Below, in pieces: positions 38,867-48,938 of a stretch of 64,000 nucleotides of DNA. The stretch lies in assembly GCA_018136815.1 (NCBI GenBank), contig CM030932.1, positions 5,432,407 to 5,496,406 on the forward strand, in the 5' to 3' direction. The notes below the pieces were generated by a model. It was given only the letters and a program-made list of their open reading frames with translations. It did no database searches and was not told where the DNA came from. The DNA comes from Isochrysis galbana. Its lineage: Eukaryota; Haptophyta; Isochrysidales; Isochrysidaceae. A program made the translations under genes and the position numbers. The number at the start of each line of letters is the position of its first letter. Position 1 is the stretch's first letter.

Positions 38867-40872
38867 TGGGAGGTTACGGATGTCGGTAGGGGGAGGGCGA
38901 GGCCGCGCCAAGGGCCAAATGGGAGGAAGGGAGGGGGGAAGAGAGGGAGAGAGGCAGAAGGGGGGAGGGGGGGGGGGGGGGGGCGCGGGAGGGCGCGAGA
39001 AGGGAGGGAGAGGAGGGAGGGAGCGCTCCAAAACTAAAGGTATTGCTGCTGACCCTTTAAACAAGTCTAGCTAGATATATGAAGAATGGGGAGAGAAGCG
39101 CCTCTCTAGAGTCCTTTAAGTCTATGAGAAAGTGGGACCTTTCGAAGTGGAGAGAGAGAAGAGAGAGAGTGGTACAATTATAGAGAGAGAGGTGCAAATC
39201 CAGTGAAGAGAGAGAGAGAGTGGCTGACGGGGGGGGGGGGGGGGGGGCTCTCATCTCTCTCTCCTCGATCGAGACGATGAACAAACGAAGAACAGAGGAT
39301 TCCACCAGAGAAAAGGATCACTATAAATAGGGGGTGGTGTGTGTCCACACACACATTCTGTGTAAAAGTACAAGTCCACGCGAGAACTACCTGCGAAGAT
39401 CCATCTGAAAGCACACGTAAATAGGCGTCATTTGCCCATGGACTGTACACGACCGGAAACCCTTCCGCCACGCCCCCGGTGCCCTCCCCCCCCCCCCCCC
39501 AGATTAGCGAGGACATTGTAAAAGAAGTAAAGGTATATTTCTCGAGCCCCTTCGGTACGAGCGGTTGGTTGGGCACTTTCTCAAGTGCCTTCTCGTCGCT
39601 CGCACCTGCCGCCGCCTCCTTCTCCTCCTCCTCCTCCACCACCCTCCCACGCTTCCGGGATGCATCCACACTAGTCGCATCGACCAAAACACGCGAGGAG
39701 CGCGCCCGGTAGCGGTGGCGGAAGTTGGGAACTCGAGCGCATCTCGGTACGTCAACGTAGACGCGGTTTCTGCGCCAAGGCCGATATTCGACAAGGTGTG
39801 CGAGGGTAGAGAGGGCAATTGGCTCGGCCACAAGGGCAGCATATCTTGATTTGACGTTATGCGCTGTCACTGTCACTAGTTGAAGTGGATGAACATGCCG
39901 CCAGCCCGGTAGCGGTGCCTAGTTAGCCGTAAGGCTAAGGTTGTGAATATACTAGATACTAGCCTACTATCTAGATATCAGGCTATCTACCTCCAAGTCG
40001 CAAATCGCACAATCTACCTCAATGCTAATAGTGCCCAAGCCTGTCGCATTCGCGAATCGACACTCGACACTCGTTAGGCTTCGCTCTTCTCTTCGTCGTT
40101 CGACATTTATCGTTATAATTCTCTCGTTCTCATTCTCGGTCAAAAGCTTCGCTTGGACGCATAGGATCTTGGGTTGTGGAACGCCCTCTCTCTTTCCCTC
40201 GAAGAGAAGGGAAGTTTCGCCACCTTTCTTCCCCACCTATCTTCCCCGCGTTTCTCTTTCTATCTACTTTAGTGATTGCAATCAGGTTAAATTTGCAATC
40301 TCTTCGCATCTCCCCCTTAGGCACACCGCACTTCTCTCGTCTTATTCGGTAAGTCTTTTGGAATCCTGTGCGGCAGGATTGCCCCTCGTTTCCGTTATGG
40401 TGCGATTCCCCTTCCAGACAGGATCGCCGACAGATCGCCTTCTGATCGTCGTCCGTCGTCGTCTGGCCGGAGTGTTTGGGTTTGATTTTATTTAGTCGAG
40501 TTACGTGTTCAAAGTCGCGGGGCGAGAGTCGGAGTGTTTCCTGGAAGTCTCCGTCCGTCGTCCTGTCGTCAGTCGTCATCCGTTGACGGATCCGAGGTTA
40601 CCGCTGCCTCGGATGGGAACGGAGGGAACGGAAGGGAAGCGGCGAGAGGCGCGGCGGAAGTTGGGCAGTGGCCAATGACGGGCTGGACCACCTCCACCTC
40701 CTCAGCAGAGAAAGGCGGGAGGACGGGCTTGGGCGAGGGCGAGCGCGACGACGGAGCGGACATGGCTGGGCGGATCGAGATGGATAGGCTGGGGCTGAGG
40801 GATTGGAGAGGTTTGGTATTGAGGTAGTGTTGAGAACGAGGGACGAGAACGGGAACGAGAACGACAACGAGA
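38867..40872. other. Repeat-rich spacer upstream of VTA1
   Basis: No gene is called. There are purine-rich tracts at 38930-39030 and 39150-39225, a run of 19 G at 39229-39247, an 18-base C run near 39486, and a CTATAAATAGGG sequence near 39322 that looks like a TATA box but has no evident gene. A minus-strand frame near 39870-39530 (HNVKSRYAALVAEPIALSTL and an acidic Glu run) looks protein-like but has no ATG and no family I recognise. Confidence 0.45.
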
Positions 40873-41172
40873 GCCTACGCGCGCGAGATCCTACGCGCCA
40901 TCGGCGTCCCGCTCGAGGGGCCCACCCTCGTCGGAACTGACAACCTCGCCAACATGCGCGTCGGCTCGCTGCGATCGGCCCCTTCTCGCGCGCGCCACTT
41001 CATGCGCCGATACCACACGCTCCTCCAGCGCGTTGCCGCCGGCGAAGTCGCCCTCCGCCACGTCGGCACAGAACACATGGCGGCCGATTTTCTGACAAAA
41101 TGGCTCCCCAAGCGCAAGCTCGACGCTTGCGTCCGTTACGCCACCAACGCCTGGGCCCATGCCTCCGCCTGA
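40873..41172 (+). pseudogene. Ty1/copia-type polyprotein C-terminus (RNase H)
   Basis: A 99-residue open end reads AYAREILRAIGVPLEGPTLV, then GTDNLANMRVGS, ARHFMRRYHTLLQRVAAGEV and LRHVGTEHMAADFLTKWLPK. This is the characteristic end of copia RNase H: an Asp-Asn pair, a HI/RH strand, then an ADxLTKxLP tail. There is no upstream pol sequence. Similarity begins abruptly in a GAGAACGAGAACGACAACGA stretch, so the element is truncated on its left. Confidence 0.85.
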
Positions 41173-41244
41173 ATCATTCGGCCCCGCCTCCCCTCTCCCC
41201 GCCTTCTGCGATGCGCGCGCCGCCCCGACATCGGCTCTCGCATC

Positions 41245-41795
41245 GGGGGGGGTGTTGCGGGTAAAGGGGGGACCTTGTACACTTTCCCCCGTACGTTCCG
41301 TTTTTAGGTCTTCCCGCGCGACTCCCTCTCCGTCGCCGCGCCCCAGTCCCCTTCTTCCCGTATCGTCCCGTATCGGCCCGCCCCCCCTTCTCCTCTCCTC
41401 TCCCGGGCTCCCCGCGGAAGCCCTCTTACCCCTCTCCCCTCCCATCTCTCCCCGAGTGCTTCCTTGAGTTCCCGACCCCCTTTTGTCTATCTCTTTCCCG
41501 CGCGATTCCCTTCCCCCCCGCGCGTGACGTTTTCTCTCGGTGTCTTGACTACGCTCCGCGCTATCGCTCGAGCGCCCTCCGTCCCCCCTCGTCCGTCCCT
41601 CGTTCCCGTTCTCGTGTCGCTGTGCCCCGTGATGGCTGAGAGTGCGCCCATGTCTTCGGCCCCGTCCCTGCACGCTTCCCCGGCTCCCCACTGTTCACCC
41701 CCCACGCTCCAGGTGAGCCATACTTCTCATGTTACAGCTCAGCCTCCTCTCACACCCAGCCGCACCACAGCCACAGTTCCACACGATCCACCACA
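41245..41795 (+). repeat. Putative 3' long terminal repeat of the copia remnant
   Basis: Just downstream of the RNase H stop a G run (41245-41252) looks like a polypurine tract. TGTTGCGGG follows, the usual TG start of an LTR. The pyrimidine-rich sequence that follows would end at about 41795 in CCACA, giving about 543 bp. There is no second LTR in the window to confirm the borders. Confidence 0.45.
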
Positions 41796-42439
41796 GTACT
41801 GAAAAATGAAAAACTCCCTGGCCACCGGCGCGAAAAAAAAAACACCGCATTATCTACACTCTCGTACTCGCCACGATGAAACAATTGGCTTCTGAAACTT
41901 TGCAGACGCTCTTATGATAGCATGAGAAACCTCTCCATGCATTCACATCGACTTTTGGGTGCAATTGTGAAAACTCGATTTTTTTCGTCCCCACCTCAGG
42001 TCATCTCTAACAACTCTATCTAATCTCACCTATCACCTATGGTAAGTAACTTTTGAGAGAAGTTACGTGTTTAACTTGTAACTTTTAGTTGAACTTCCAA
42101 AGGCGTGTGATGTGCCTCCATTATTAACATATGACTCACCGACGAATTGTGAGCGGCGAATACACTTTGCGGATCGTGACCCAATGTCCAATGTCCAGAT
42201 GTCCAGCAGCATGTGTAATGTGTAATGTGTCGTTTCTGCCACAACGGAATACGGAATAAGAGGACTCCGCCCATTTGGGGCTATGTCCGATAAAGCTCTC
42301 AGACATCTTTGAAACAATTCACAAGGTCACACGCTACACATCCGCGAGAGCAAAGTCCACACCGGAACAGATGATCTACAGGGACTCTTCATGCACTCAT
42401 ACACGCCATAGAAGCCCCGCGAATCAAACCCCCGCTCGC
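41796..42439. other. Intergenic sequence
   Basis: Mostly A/T-richer sequence with no recognisable gene. Short repeats such as GTGTAATGTGTAATGTG near 42212 are visible. Confidence 0.5.
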
Positions 42440-42540
42440 TAAACATCCTATGTCCATTGGCGTGGAGATACATTATAACCGACTTCCATAGAATCCACTA
42501 CGATAGCATAACCGTCTCAGCTCACTTGGATTTCACCCGA
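42440..42540 (+). pseudogene. LINE C-terminal fragment, second copy
   Basis: The plus strand translates to CPLAWRYIITDFHRIHYDSI. This matches the LINE C-terminal peptide encoded at about 7445-7510 (LLAWRYILTDFYRIHYDNI). It is a small diverged fragment of the same element family, with no flanking open frame. Confidence 0.65.
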
Positions 42541-42950
42541 AACTTTCGGCTTGTTGCCCTCCACCATTCCACTTAATCATAGGCCACTAGCACCTAGTAG
42601 CAGCAACCGCACTCGGCTTTATAGCATACAAAGCATCATCATCACGTCACGGTCGTCTACATGTCGAGAAGTTTCTCCCCTGGTGAAAGATTGTGACAGC
42701 ACACAAGCTCCTGCTTTCAATTACGCACCCGAGTACCTCCGTGCAGGTTAATATCTAAAGCCCCAACGATCCAAATATGGTTAAGGTGTTCCAGTACATG
42801 ATGGATCAGGAGAATTACCAGGCGGTGTACGTTGCAACTTTTGCCCAAGACAGCCGGTGTGGGTGTAAAAGATATCGTTAAGTCTATGCTGAGCCGCTTG
42901 AGTGCATTCCACATAGTCTCGAATGGTGTCCTGAGTCTGTCAAGTGTCCC

Positions 42951-44102
42951 TCATGAAATGCTACGCCCACCTGTGACCACCAAGTCCCTGGCCTCAAGCT
43001 CGACAGCTGCTGCTGCGCACGGCAACGAGTCCATGTCCTGGAACAGATCAAACACAGGCACCCCGTCGATGGATGGATTCTTGCACCACGCCAGCAAGGT
43101 CTTGTAGTTGAGCCCACATCGCAGCAAGTAGGCGCCGTACCCATCTTGGTGGATGTAGCGGTCCAACCACGTGCATCGTTCTGCCAGGCCTTCGAATGGC
43201 GATGCACTCGCGTGCACCTACGAGGCAAAAAAGAATTATGGGTAAAGCTGCAGCACACGGCAGAGGCTTTGTCATAAATGAATCATGGCGGGCGGATGCC
43301 CAGTCCTCGCGCATGTGTGGAGTCCAGTGTCTCCCACAAGGAGTGACGTTGCACATACCGCATTGTCATCAAGGCTCGGCTCTTGCGCAATGCCCAACTC
43401 GCGCCAGTGAGCAAATATGGTCCCACGAAGTGAGTCGGCAGGCGCCGAGGCCGGATCCGTTGCGCCGAGGATGTCAGCCCGGAACTGCGCCCAGCTCAGC
43501 TTTCTCGCGTCGAACCGGACCACAAACCACTTGAGGCAGCCTCCCGGCGTGACAAACCTCCTTCTCATCCTCGGCCAGAACCCATTGACAATGAAGATGT
43601 CGCTCCCTCCGTCGAGGTCGAGCCGTCCAACATAGAAGCCGGAACCGAGATGTGCCACCTGATCCCTCCACACCGCGATGTCCCAGCGCGCGCTCAGCTG
43701 CTCCTCGCTCCACCCAAATCTCGAGAGGGCCTCTGAGGCCGAGAGCACTTCTCCCCTCTCAAGGGCATCCGCCCACCTCAGGCCGAACTTGGCGGCAAAG
43801 AGCGCGGTTGGAAACTGGAGCGCGCGCGGCGAGAGCACGCTCGCCTTGCTCGAGATGCTGAGGTAGTGTCGCTCCACCAGAGCCTTCCTCTCGATCTCTT
43901 CGCTCTTCACCTCTCCCGACTCCACTATCGTTAAACCTCCTCTGCAGAGTCGCTCCGAGACGAGTGCGATGACTGCGGGCGTACAGGCGCGTGGCTTGAT
44001 AAAGACTAGAGCAAGGTTGTCCGACTCCGGCTCCGCAGAACGAGAGCACGAGAACAGAGACCAGTCGAGAGCAGAGAGGCCGCACGACCACTCGGCGCCC
44101 AT
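42951..44102 (-). CDS. Nucleoside diphosphate kinase-like protein with a large internal insertion
   Basis: Two exons, 44102-43359 and 43217-42951 (GTATGT donor, CGTAG acceptor, phase 0, 141-bp intron), give 336 residues from the ATG at 44102. The start of an NDK fold appears as NLALVFIKPRACTPAVIALV at residues 29-48, followed by RLCRGGLTIVESGEV. The C-terminal half of the fold appears as ATDPASAPADSLRGTIFAHW near 214 and NAVHASASPFEGLAERCTWL across the exon junction. H250 takes the place of the phosphoryl-accepting His. About 120 residues, including a glycine-rich segment near 150-190, separate the two halves, where ordinary NDK needs only a few tens. A C-terminal extension of about 65 residues follows. 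Nucleotide transfer is possible but unproven. Similar NDK-like proteins occur in protists. Part of the role could be structural. Confidence 0.7.
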
Positions 44103-44856
44103 CGCGTTCTCCTCGCCTTCTCTGGGGCCGGCCGCTCTCTCCTTCTCATCTCTCACGTATTCTTCCCAAAGATTCCCCTAAACACGCGATGGCGGACAGC
44201 TCTTGGCTCTACACTCGCCCCCCCCCCCCCCCCATTCTTTTTTTGAGGACGATTTTTCGTAGAGCTCTACGCTATCATGACACGCCAAGCAATCATCATG
44301 GGATGGGGAGCGGAGAATCGTGGAATCATCCTGTCTGAATGTGCGTTTTGTTGTAGAGCGATCATCTGTCATCCGTAGACTCGAGGCAGTTCATGTTGTC
44401 TGGTTACTCCTTTTCAGCCGAAGCTAACAATAATACCGATAAGTTTCTCCTACGACACCCGCTGGCAAGACAAAAGCGTCTAATGTCTAATTCGGGACTT
44501 TGTTTGACCTCAGACCTCGACCTCGCGATCAAAGATCAAACCTCAAACCGCGATCAAACCAATTTGGCAAACCGGTTTACTTTGACCTTTGACCTCGCAC
44601 GGGGGCGGGAAAGGGCCCTCTGGCGCTGTGTTGCCGCGTGCCTTGCCGTTGCCGTTGTGGCTGCATTTGCTAGTTTTAACTTAACTCTACATGGCAGCAC
44701 ATGGCACATGGCGCTACTACCACTGCACCACGCCAAACCGCAAACCGCAAAATTCAAATGTGCACACACTCGCCCGACACATCTACGAGTTCACCAGAGG
44801 CGCAAGGACACCATCATCTTGTTGCAATTCTAGGCGATCCTGCCCCGCCCACGTTG
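44103..44856. other. Spacer between two minus-strand genes
   Basis: It contains a 16-base C run near 44218, directly in the 5' flank of the NDK-like gene, and no recognisable gene. The 3' end of the TIM-barrel gene lies at its right edge. Confidence 0.5.
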
Positions 44857-45895
44857 TCAACAAGCCGTCGCTCTCCACTTTTTGAATCGGCTGCGAAGCG
44901 CGCTGGAGGCTGCTTGGAGTGTGACCTCGAGATGCTGTCCGCTCACGGGTTGCCCGCACGCATCGACCGGTGTGTAAGAACCCGGCAAAATCTGGCCAGT
45001 GGCATGGTCCATTTCCGGGGGGCCGTACTCGACAGTCGCCGTAACCACGCTAGGTCGGGATGCAGCCCACTGTGCGTCCCAAACATCCTCCCACCACTCG
45101 TAGAACCGTTGCGCAGCACGCGTCGTCAACGCATTCGGAAGCACGCTTATCACCTGTGGTGCTTGCGGCGTGCCGATACGCGCGTGCAAATGCTCGACAC
45201 AGGGAGCCACCTTCTGTCGTAGTAACATCACTTCCAAGGGAGTGTCGAGCATCCGTTCGGTCTTGATGACCCAGTGGGAGAAATCTGAGGTGAGACGGAG
45301 GTCTGGCAGGACGTCGAGCACGCGCGCAGTGGTAAAAGGGCAGCACAATATCCGACCTCGATGTGTTTCATGTGAAATTGGGGGCAGAGCATAACCGATC
45401 CGGCTAGAAAGCGAGAGCGCACGAGTGAGGTATTCGATAGAATCGATCTCGCCCCAAGCATCTGAGCCCGAGTGGGCATTGATGCGCTCGATGGGTGAGT
45501 CGCTTCCGGCGCCCTTGTGCAACTCGCCAATCTGTGAGAGATCAGGAGAGTGCTCTTCGTGAGCGGCATTAGGGAGTTGGTGGCGCATGCGTGCGCTTCA
45601 CCTGCTCCAGCTCTTCCCTGAAAGCACGGAGGTGTTGCTCAGGCGTCTTGGCAAGCTGCTCGTCTGCAGGGCCCTCGTAGTCTGCCCACGAAGAGTAGGC
45701 TGAGAGGACGACGGAAAGGCCCTCACGTCGTGCCAAGTCAAGCACGTGAGCCCTCTCCTCCACGCTTTTGCCCAGGTCACGCAGGGAGGCCTCGATCCCC
45801 TCGAATCCTGCTACACGCACCGCAGCGAGCGTCGCCTCTGGAGCGGAGCGCAGCTGCCCCAGCCCCCACGCGGAGCGGATGAGGCGCAGCCGCAT
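44857..45895 (-). CDS. Xylose-isomerase-like TIM-barrel protein (sugar phosphate isomerase/epimerase type)
   Basis: Two exons, 45895-45602 and 45531-44857 (GTGAAG donor, TCACAG acceptor, phase 0, 70-bp intron), give 322 residues. The fold is indicated by an N-terminal strand-helix unit (AWGLGQLRSAPEATLAAVRV, then AGFEGIEASL) and a second strand (GLSVVLSAYSSW). NAHSGSDAW is a likely metal- or substrate-facing loop. ISHETHRGRIL gives a conserved Glu-x-His pair, and LRLTSDFSHWVI gives the Asp-x-x-His that binds the metal in the AP-endonuclease 2 superfamily. VEHLHARIG is a late strand. These residues support a divalent-metal sugar or sugar-acid isomerase/epimerase. The exact substrate cannot be told from sequence. 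No targeting signal is apparent. Confidence 0.8.
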
Positions 45896-47260
45896 CACAG
45901 GCGAGTTGGATGTGCACGCTGGGCGCGCGCGTGGGCACGGAAGAGGGCCGGTGGGGAAGGAGGGTCAGCCCTCGAACACGCTGAGAGCGGCGCGCGGAGA
46001 GGACCGGACCGTCCCTACAGGACGGGTCGTCCGTCCATACACCATATACTTCTCTACTTTCAAGGGATTTTACAACGGCGCAGTATTGCTAAGCAGTAAG
46101 CTCTCAACACCAAGGTCGCAATAGAGCGACTCAACAAGTCGCGCTGTGGAGACGCCTATTGAGAGCGTCCCACTAACTAAAAAAAGCATCTGAAGTTTCT
46201 GGGCTGCACACCGAGTCGCTCGGTAACTGATACCGTTCCGCCGCCAACGCCCTTATGTCTTAATAAGTTCCCTTCCCTCCACCTCCCACCTCCCACCTCC
46301 ACCCTTTCCCCCCTTCATTCCTTGCGAGGTGGGAGCCGTCGGCGCGTGCTCCATCTCTAAAACTATAACAATGGTTTGTGGGCCACAGGCAACTCAGTGC
46401 CCTGCCTTGGGCCCTCTTTCAATACTTGACTCCCTCTCCCTCTCCCTCTCCCACTCCCTCTTCCACAACTACAACCAACCCTGCTAGCAACGCAAACCGT
46501 GCGGAACGCTACACGCTAGACGCTACGTCATTCGGCTTCAGAACGAGCCCAAGCCGCGGCCATGATTGATGATTGCACGTGCCTGATGAGGCGCTCTGAT
46601 GCCCCGCACTTCAGCCCCCAGGCTCTGCCAGGCTCTCTGCAGGCTGCAGGCTGCAGGGCCTACGGCCTACGGAGACATCTTCACCCACGCCTTCACCTGC
46701 GTCTGCGTGTAGCATCGACCAGCGGCTCAGTGCAAGGGCTCATATTCCGCAGTTGCAGTTGCATAATTTTTAATTTTCTTTTATTCTTGGGGCCCACCAA
46801 TATCGTTGACACAAGCAGCGCTCTCACTTCTCACTTCGCGTCCCAGCGGGTGTGTGAGAGAGGCCCCAATCGACGGGATTTGTGGGGGGCGCCCGAGGGG
46901 TAGGTGGCAGTGACATCCCTTGCCCCTACGCAGGAGCTCCTATGCCTTGGTGGTTGGTGGGCCTCAGCCTTAGCGGCGGACATTGTACATTGTGGCCGAG
47001 CTTGCCCGGCGCGTGGGCGCGCTCACGCCCCTTGCATTCCCGCTAGACTATCAACCCCCCCCCCCCCCCCACTCCCCTCCCGCGGCCACCCGCCTACCAC
47101 CGCAAGGCACTCCGTGCAATGCCATTTTTGGTAATGTAGTGATAAGGATCCATGGTGGAGTAGAATAACAAAGTAACCCGCCGCTCACGTACTCATTCCG
47201 CAATATGGAAGCTGCAAGACTGGCTCATGAATGCACATTCACTGCATACAGCCTGAGGAG
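45896..47260. other. Intergenic sequence
   Basis: No gene recognised. About 46108-46165 contains GCAATAGAGC, CTCAACA and a related inverted segment (CTATTGAGAGCG) that recall the inverted repeat at 33712-33781. A 14-base C run lies near 47057. Confidence 0.5.
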
Positions 47261-48091
47261 TCACCCAATACAGCCTGCAAGTAAATCCATTTCATGGGCT
47301 AGCTCGGCTGCAAGTTGTCGGCGAGCAACCTCTGTGGGATCAATAGAAGGACTGCCCCATTCCTCTTTACGCTTCAACTCCTCCTTGCCCTCCACAAGCT
47401 CCGAGAATTCCCGTTCCAATCGCGCCACAATGCTCTCCAGAGTCAGTGGAATTCTCTCATCGGCGCGTCGAATGGCTTCGGCGTCGGCTTTGGCGGCATC
47501 GGCTGCCCTCTGTTCCAATTCGTCGTATGCAGACTTAGCCTGCTGTGTGGCTGCCTCAAGCTTTTCTCGTAGATCTCCAGCCCTGGCCGCCATAGTCTCT
47601 GTTTCGACTTCAGCCTTCAAGAGCAGTCGACGATTCTCGGCCATTAGCTCTTCAATGGATTTTTGCTGCGCCAACTCGTACTCTGCCCGTTGTTCCGCCG
47701 TCAGACCACCTGCACTCCCCTGCAGTTGCGCCAGCTGCATGCGCAGCGAAACCACCTCGCGGTCAACCTCCTTGGCGTGGCGCAAAAAGGTCTGCGCCAG
47801 CTCGTCGTCTCGTGCTGTCCGTCGCGTGAGCTCAGCGAACGTCAGACGCTGCTCGAGTGGCACGCCGGGGTGGGGCAGCTGGGAGAAAATGAGTGCCTCA
47901 AAAGTGTCGCGTAGCGCACTTAGCGTGGGCTGGAAGGTGACCGAGTGCTCAGAGACGCTGTTGAGAAGCGCAAGTGCCTCAACTGCTGCGGCAGTACGAT
48001 CCCCCTCCAAGCGCGACCGCTCGCGCACCGCCATCGCCGCCGTCTCGAGCGCCATTGGGCTCACAAGCGGTAGCTGCTCCGCCATCGCCAT
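47261..48091 (-). CDS. Coiled-coil protein, unassigned
   Basis: An intron-free frame of 276 residues starts with an ATG at 48091. Residues 1-90 are predicted helical with hydrophobic spacing (ALETAAMAVRERSRLEGDRT, LRDTFEALIFSQLPHPG). Residues 90-265 are heptad-rich coiled coil (LRMQLAQLQ, EELMAENRRLLLKAEVETET, ARLEREFSELVEGKEELKRK). No IQ motif, enzyme motif or targeting signal is seen. The general layout resembles dynein-regulatory or other ciliary coiled-coil proteins such as the DRC10 type. The CCDC96/113-like gene elsewhere shows that the organism is ciliated, but I cannot assign it. The final codons (LLAGCIG) could run into an intron, so the C-terminus is uncertain. Confidence 0.6.
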   Translation of the reverse strand: MAMAEQLPLVSPMALETAAMAVRERSRLEGDRTAAAVEALALLNSVSEHSVTFQPTLSALRDTFEALIFSQLPHPGVPLEQRLTFAELTRRTARDDELAQTFLRHAKEVDREVVSLRMQLAQLQGSAGGLTAEQRAEYELAQQKSIEELMAENRRLLLKAEVETETMAARAGDLREKLEAATQQAKSAYDELEQRAADAAKADAEAIRRADERIPLTLESIVARLEREFSELVEGKEELKRKEEWGSPSIDPTEVARRQLAAELAHEMDLLAGCIG

Positions 48092-48390
48092 CGAGAAAAA
48101 GGCCGTTACCTCGTCGGACGTGTTGAGAGTGGAAAAGGTCTCTCCGTGAATTCCACCCTATATCTACCCTAGGAAATTGTAAATTCTGTAAAAGTCAGTC
48201 ATTACAAAGCGTCATGCCAACAAGTACAGAGTGGTGAGTGATGGCAGCGACAAGGGGAGGCTAACGAACGCTGCACATGCTCAGCGTTCGTTAGGACCTG
48301 GGAGTGGTGGTGGTGGTCACGCATCGCCTTATCGCTCACAGGGCGCGGGGCGCAGAGCTCTTGCGCTCTTGCTCAAAGTCAAAGGTCAAA

Positions 48391-48639
48391 GGTGGCCAGC
48401 GGGAACTGGATCTGGCCTGGGCGTGTTGTACGCCGAGCGCTGTCGCCCGTCGTTTGGCAATGTTCCGCTGCTCTAAGCTTTGGGGATTGCGGACGTCCTC
48501 GATCACCTTCGGTGGTCGGTGGCCAGTGGGAACTGGCCTGGGCGTATTGTACATTGTATACATTGTACATTGTACGCCGAGTGCTGTCGCCCGTCGTTTG
48601 GCAATGCTCCGCTGCTCTAAGCTTTGCGGACGTCCTCGA
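48391..48639. repeat. Tandem duplication, two copies of about 112-122 bp
   Basis: 48391-48502 and 48518-48639 share GGTGGCCAGYGGGAACTGG, GCCTGGGCGTRTTGTA, CGCCGAGYGCTGTCGCCCGT, CGTTTGGCAATGYTCCGCTG and CTCTAAGCTTTG, ending in GCGGACGTCCTCGA. The second copy has an inserted TACATTGTATACATTGTACA microsatellite. The duplication lies between the divergent coiled-coil and VPS11 genes. Confidence 0.85.
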
Positions 48640-48745
48640 GGATGGCGAGTCGCTCCTCCGCAATAGCATCGTGGGCAGCCTTGGTGTAGACTCCCTTGGA
48701 CCCTGAGGGTGGCACCACAGGCACCCTGGCGGCCCTTGGAGCCAT
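48617..48745 (-). CDS. Possible small ORF or terminal exon
   Basis: From the ATG at 48745 the frame reads 42 codons ending AAHDAIAEERLAILEDVRKA and a stop at 48617. The composition (amphipathic, charged helix) looks like real protein. The stop lies inside the duplicated block, whose other copy preserves only the last few residues. It might be the last exon of a gene whose 5' part would overlap the VPS11 promoter, or a short peptide. Support is weak. Confidence 0.22.
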   Translation of the reverse strand: MAPRAARVPVVPPSGSKGVYTKAAHDAIAEERLAILEDVRKA

Positions 48746-48938
48746 CGGCGCCGGCGCGTGCGCGCTGCGAAACGTTGTCCGTCACGAAGCTCTATCTAGC
48801 GTCTAGAGCTAGAAGTAGTACTTGTAGATGGTGGATGGACGATTTATTTTCGTCAGCACGTTTGCTATCTACAGTAAAGTACTTCTTCTACTCCTATCTC
48901 TGGGCTTCTCTTCTCCCACCAGCGTGTTGGTCCTTCCG

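Noticed and set aside
39178..39876. Minus-strand frame of 232 codons with a Glu-rich run
   Set aside because: It has no ATG in the likely coding part, and its second half runs into poly-C and GA repeats. It could be a transposon fragment, but I found no motif.
48336..48785. Collagen-like Gly-x-y impression in a minus-strand frame
   Set aside because: Only a few Gly triplets occur, and the rest of the frame crosses a DNA duplication, so the repeat is at DNA level.
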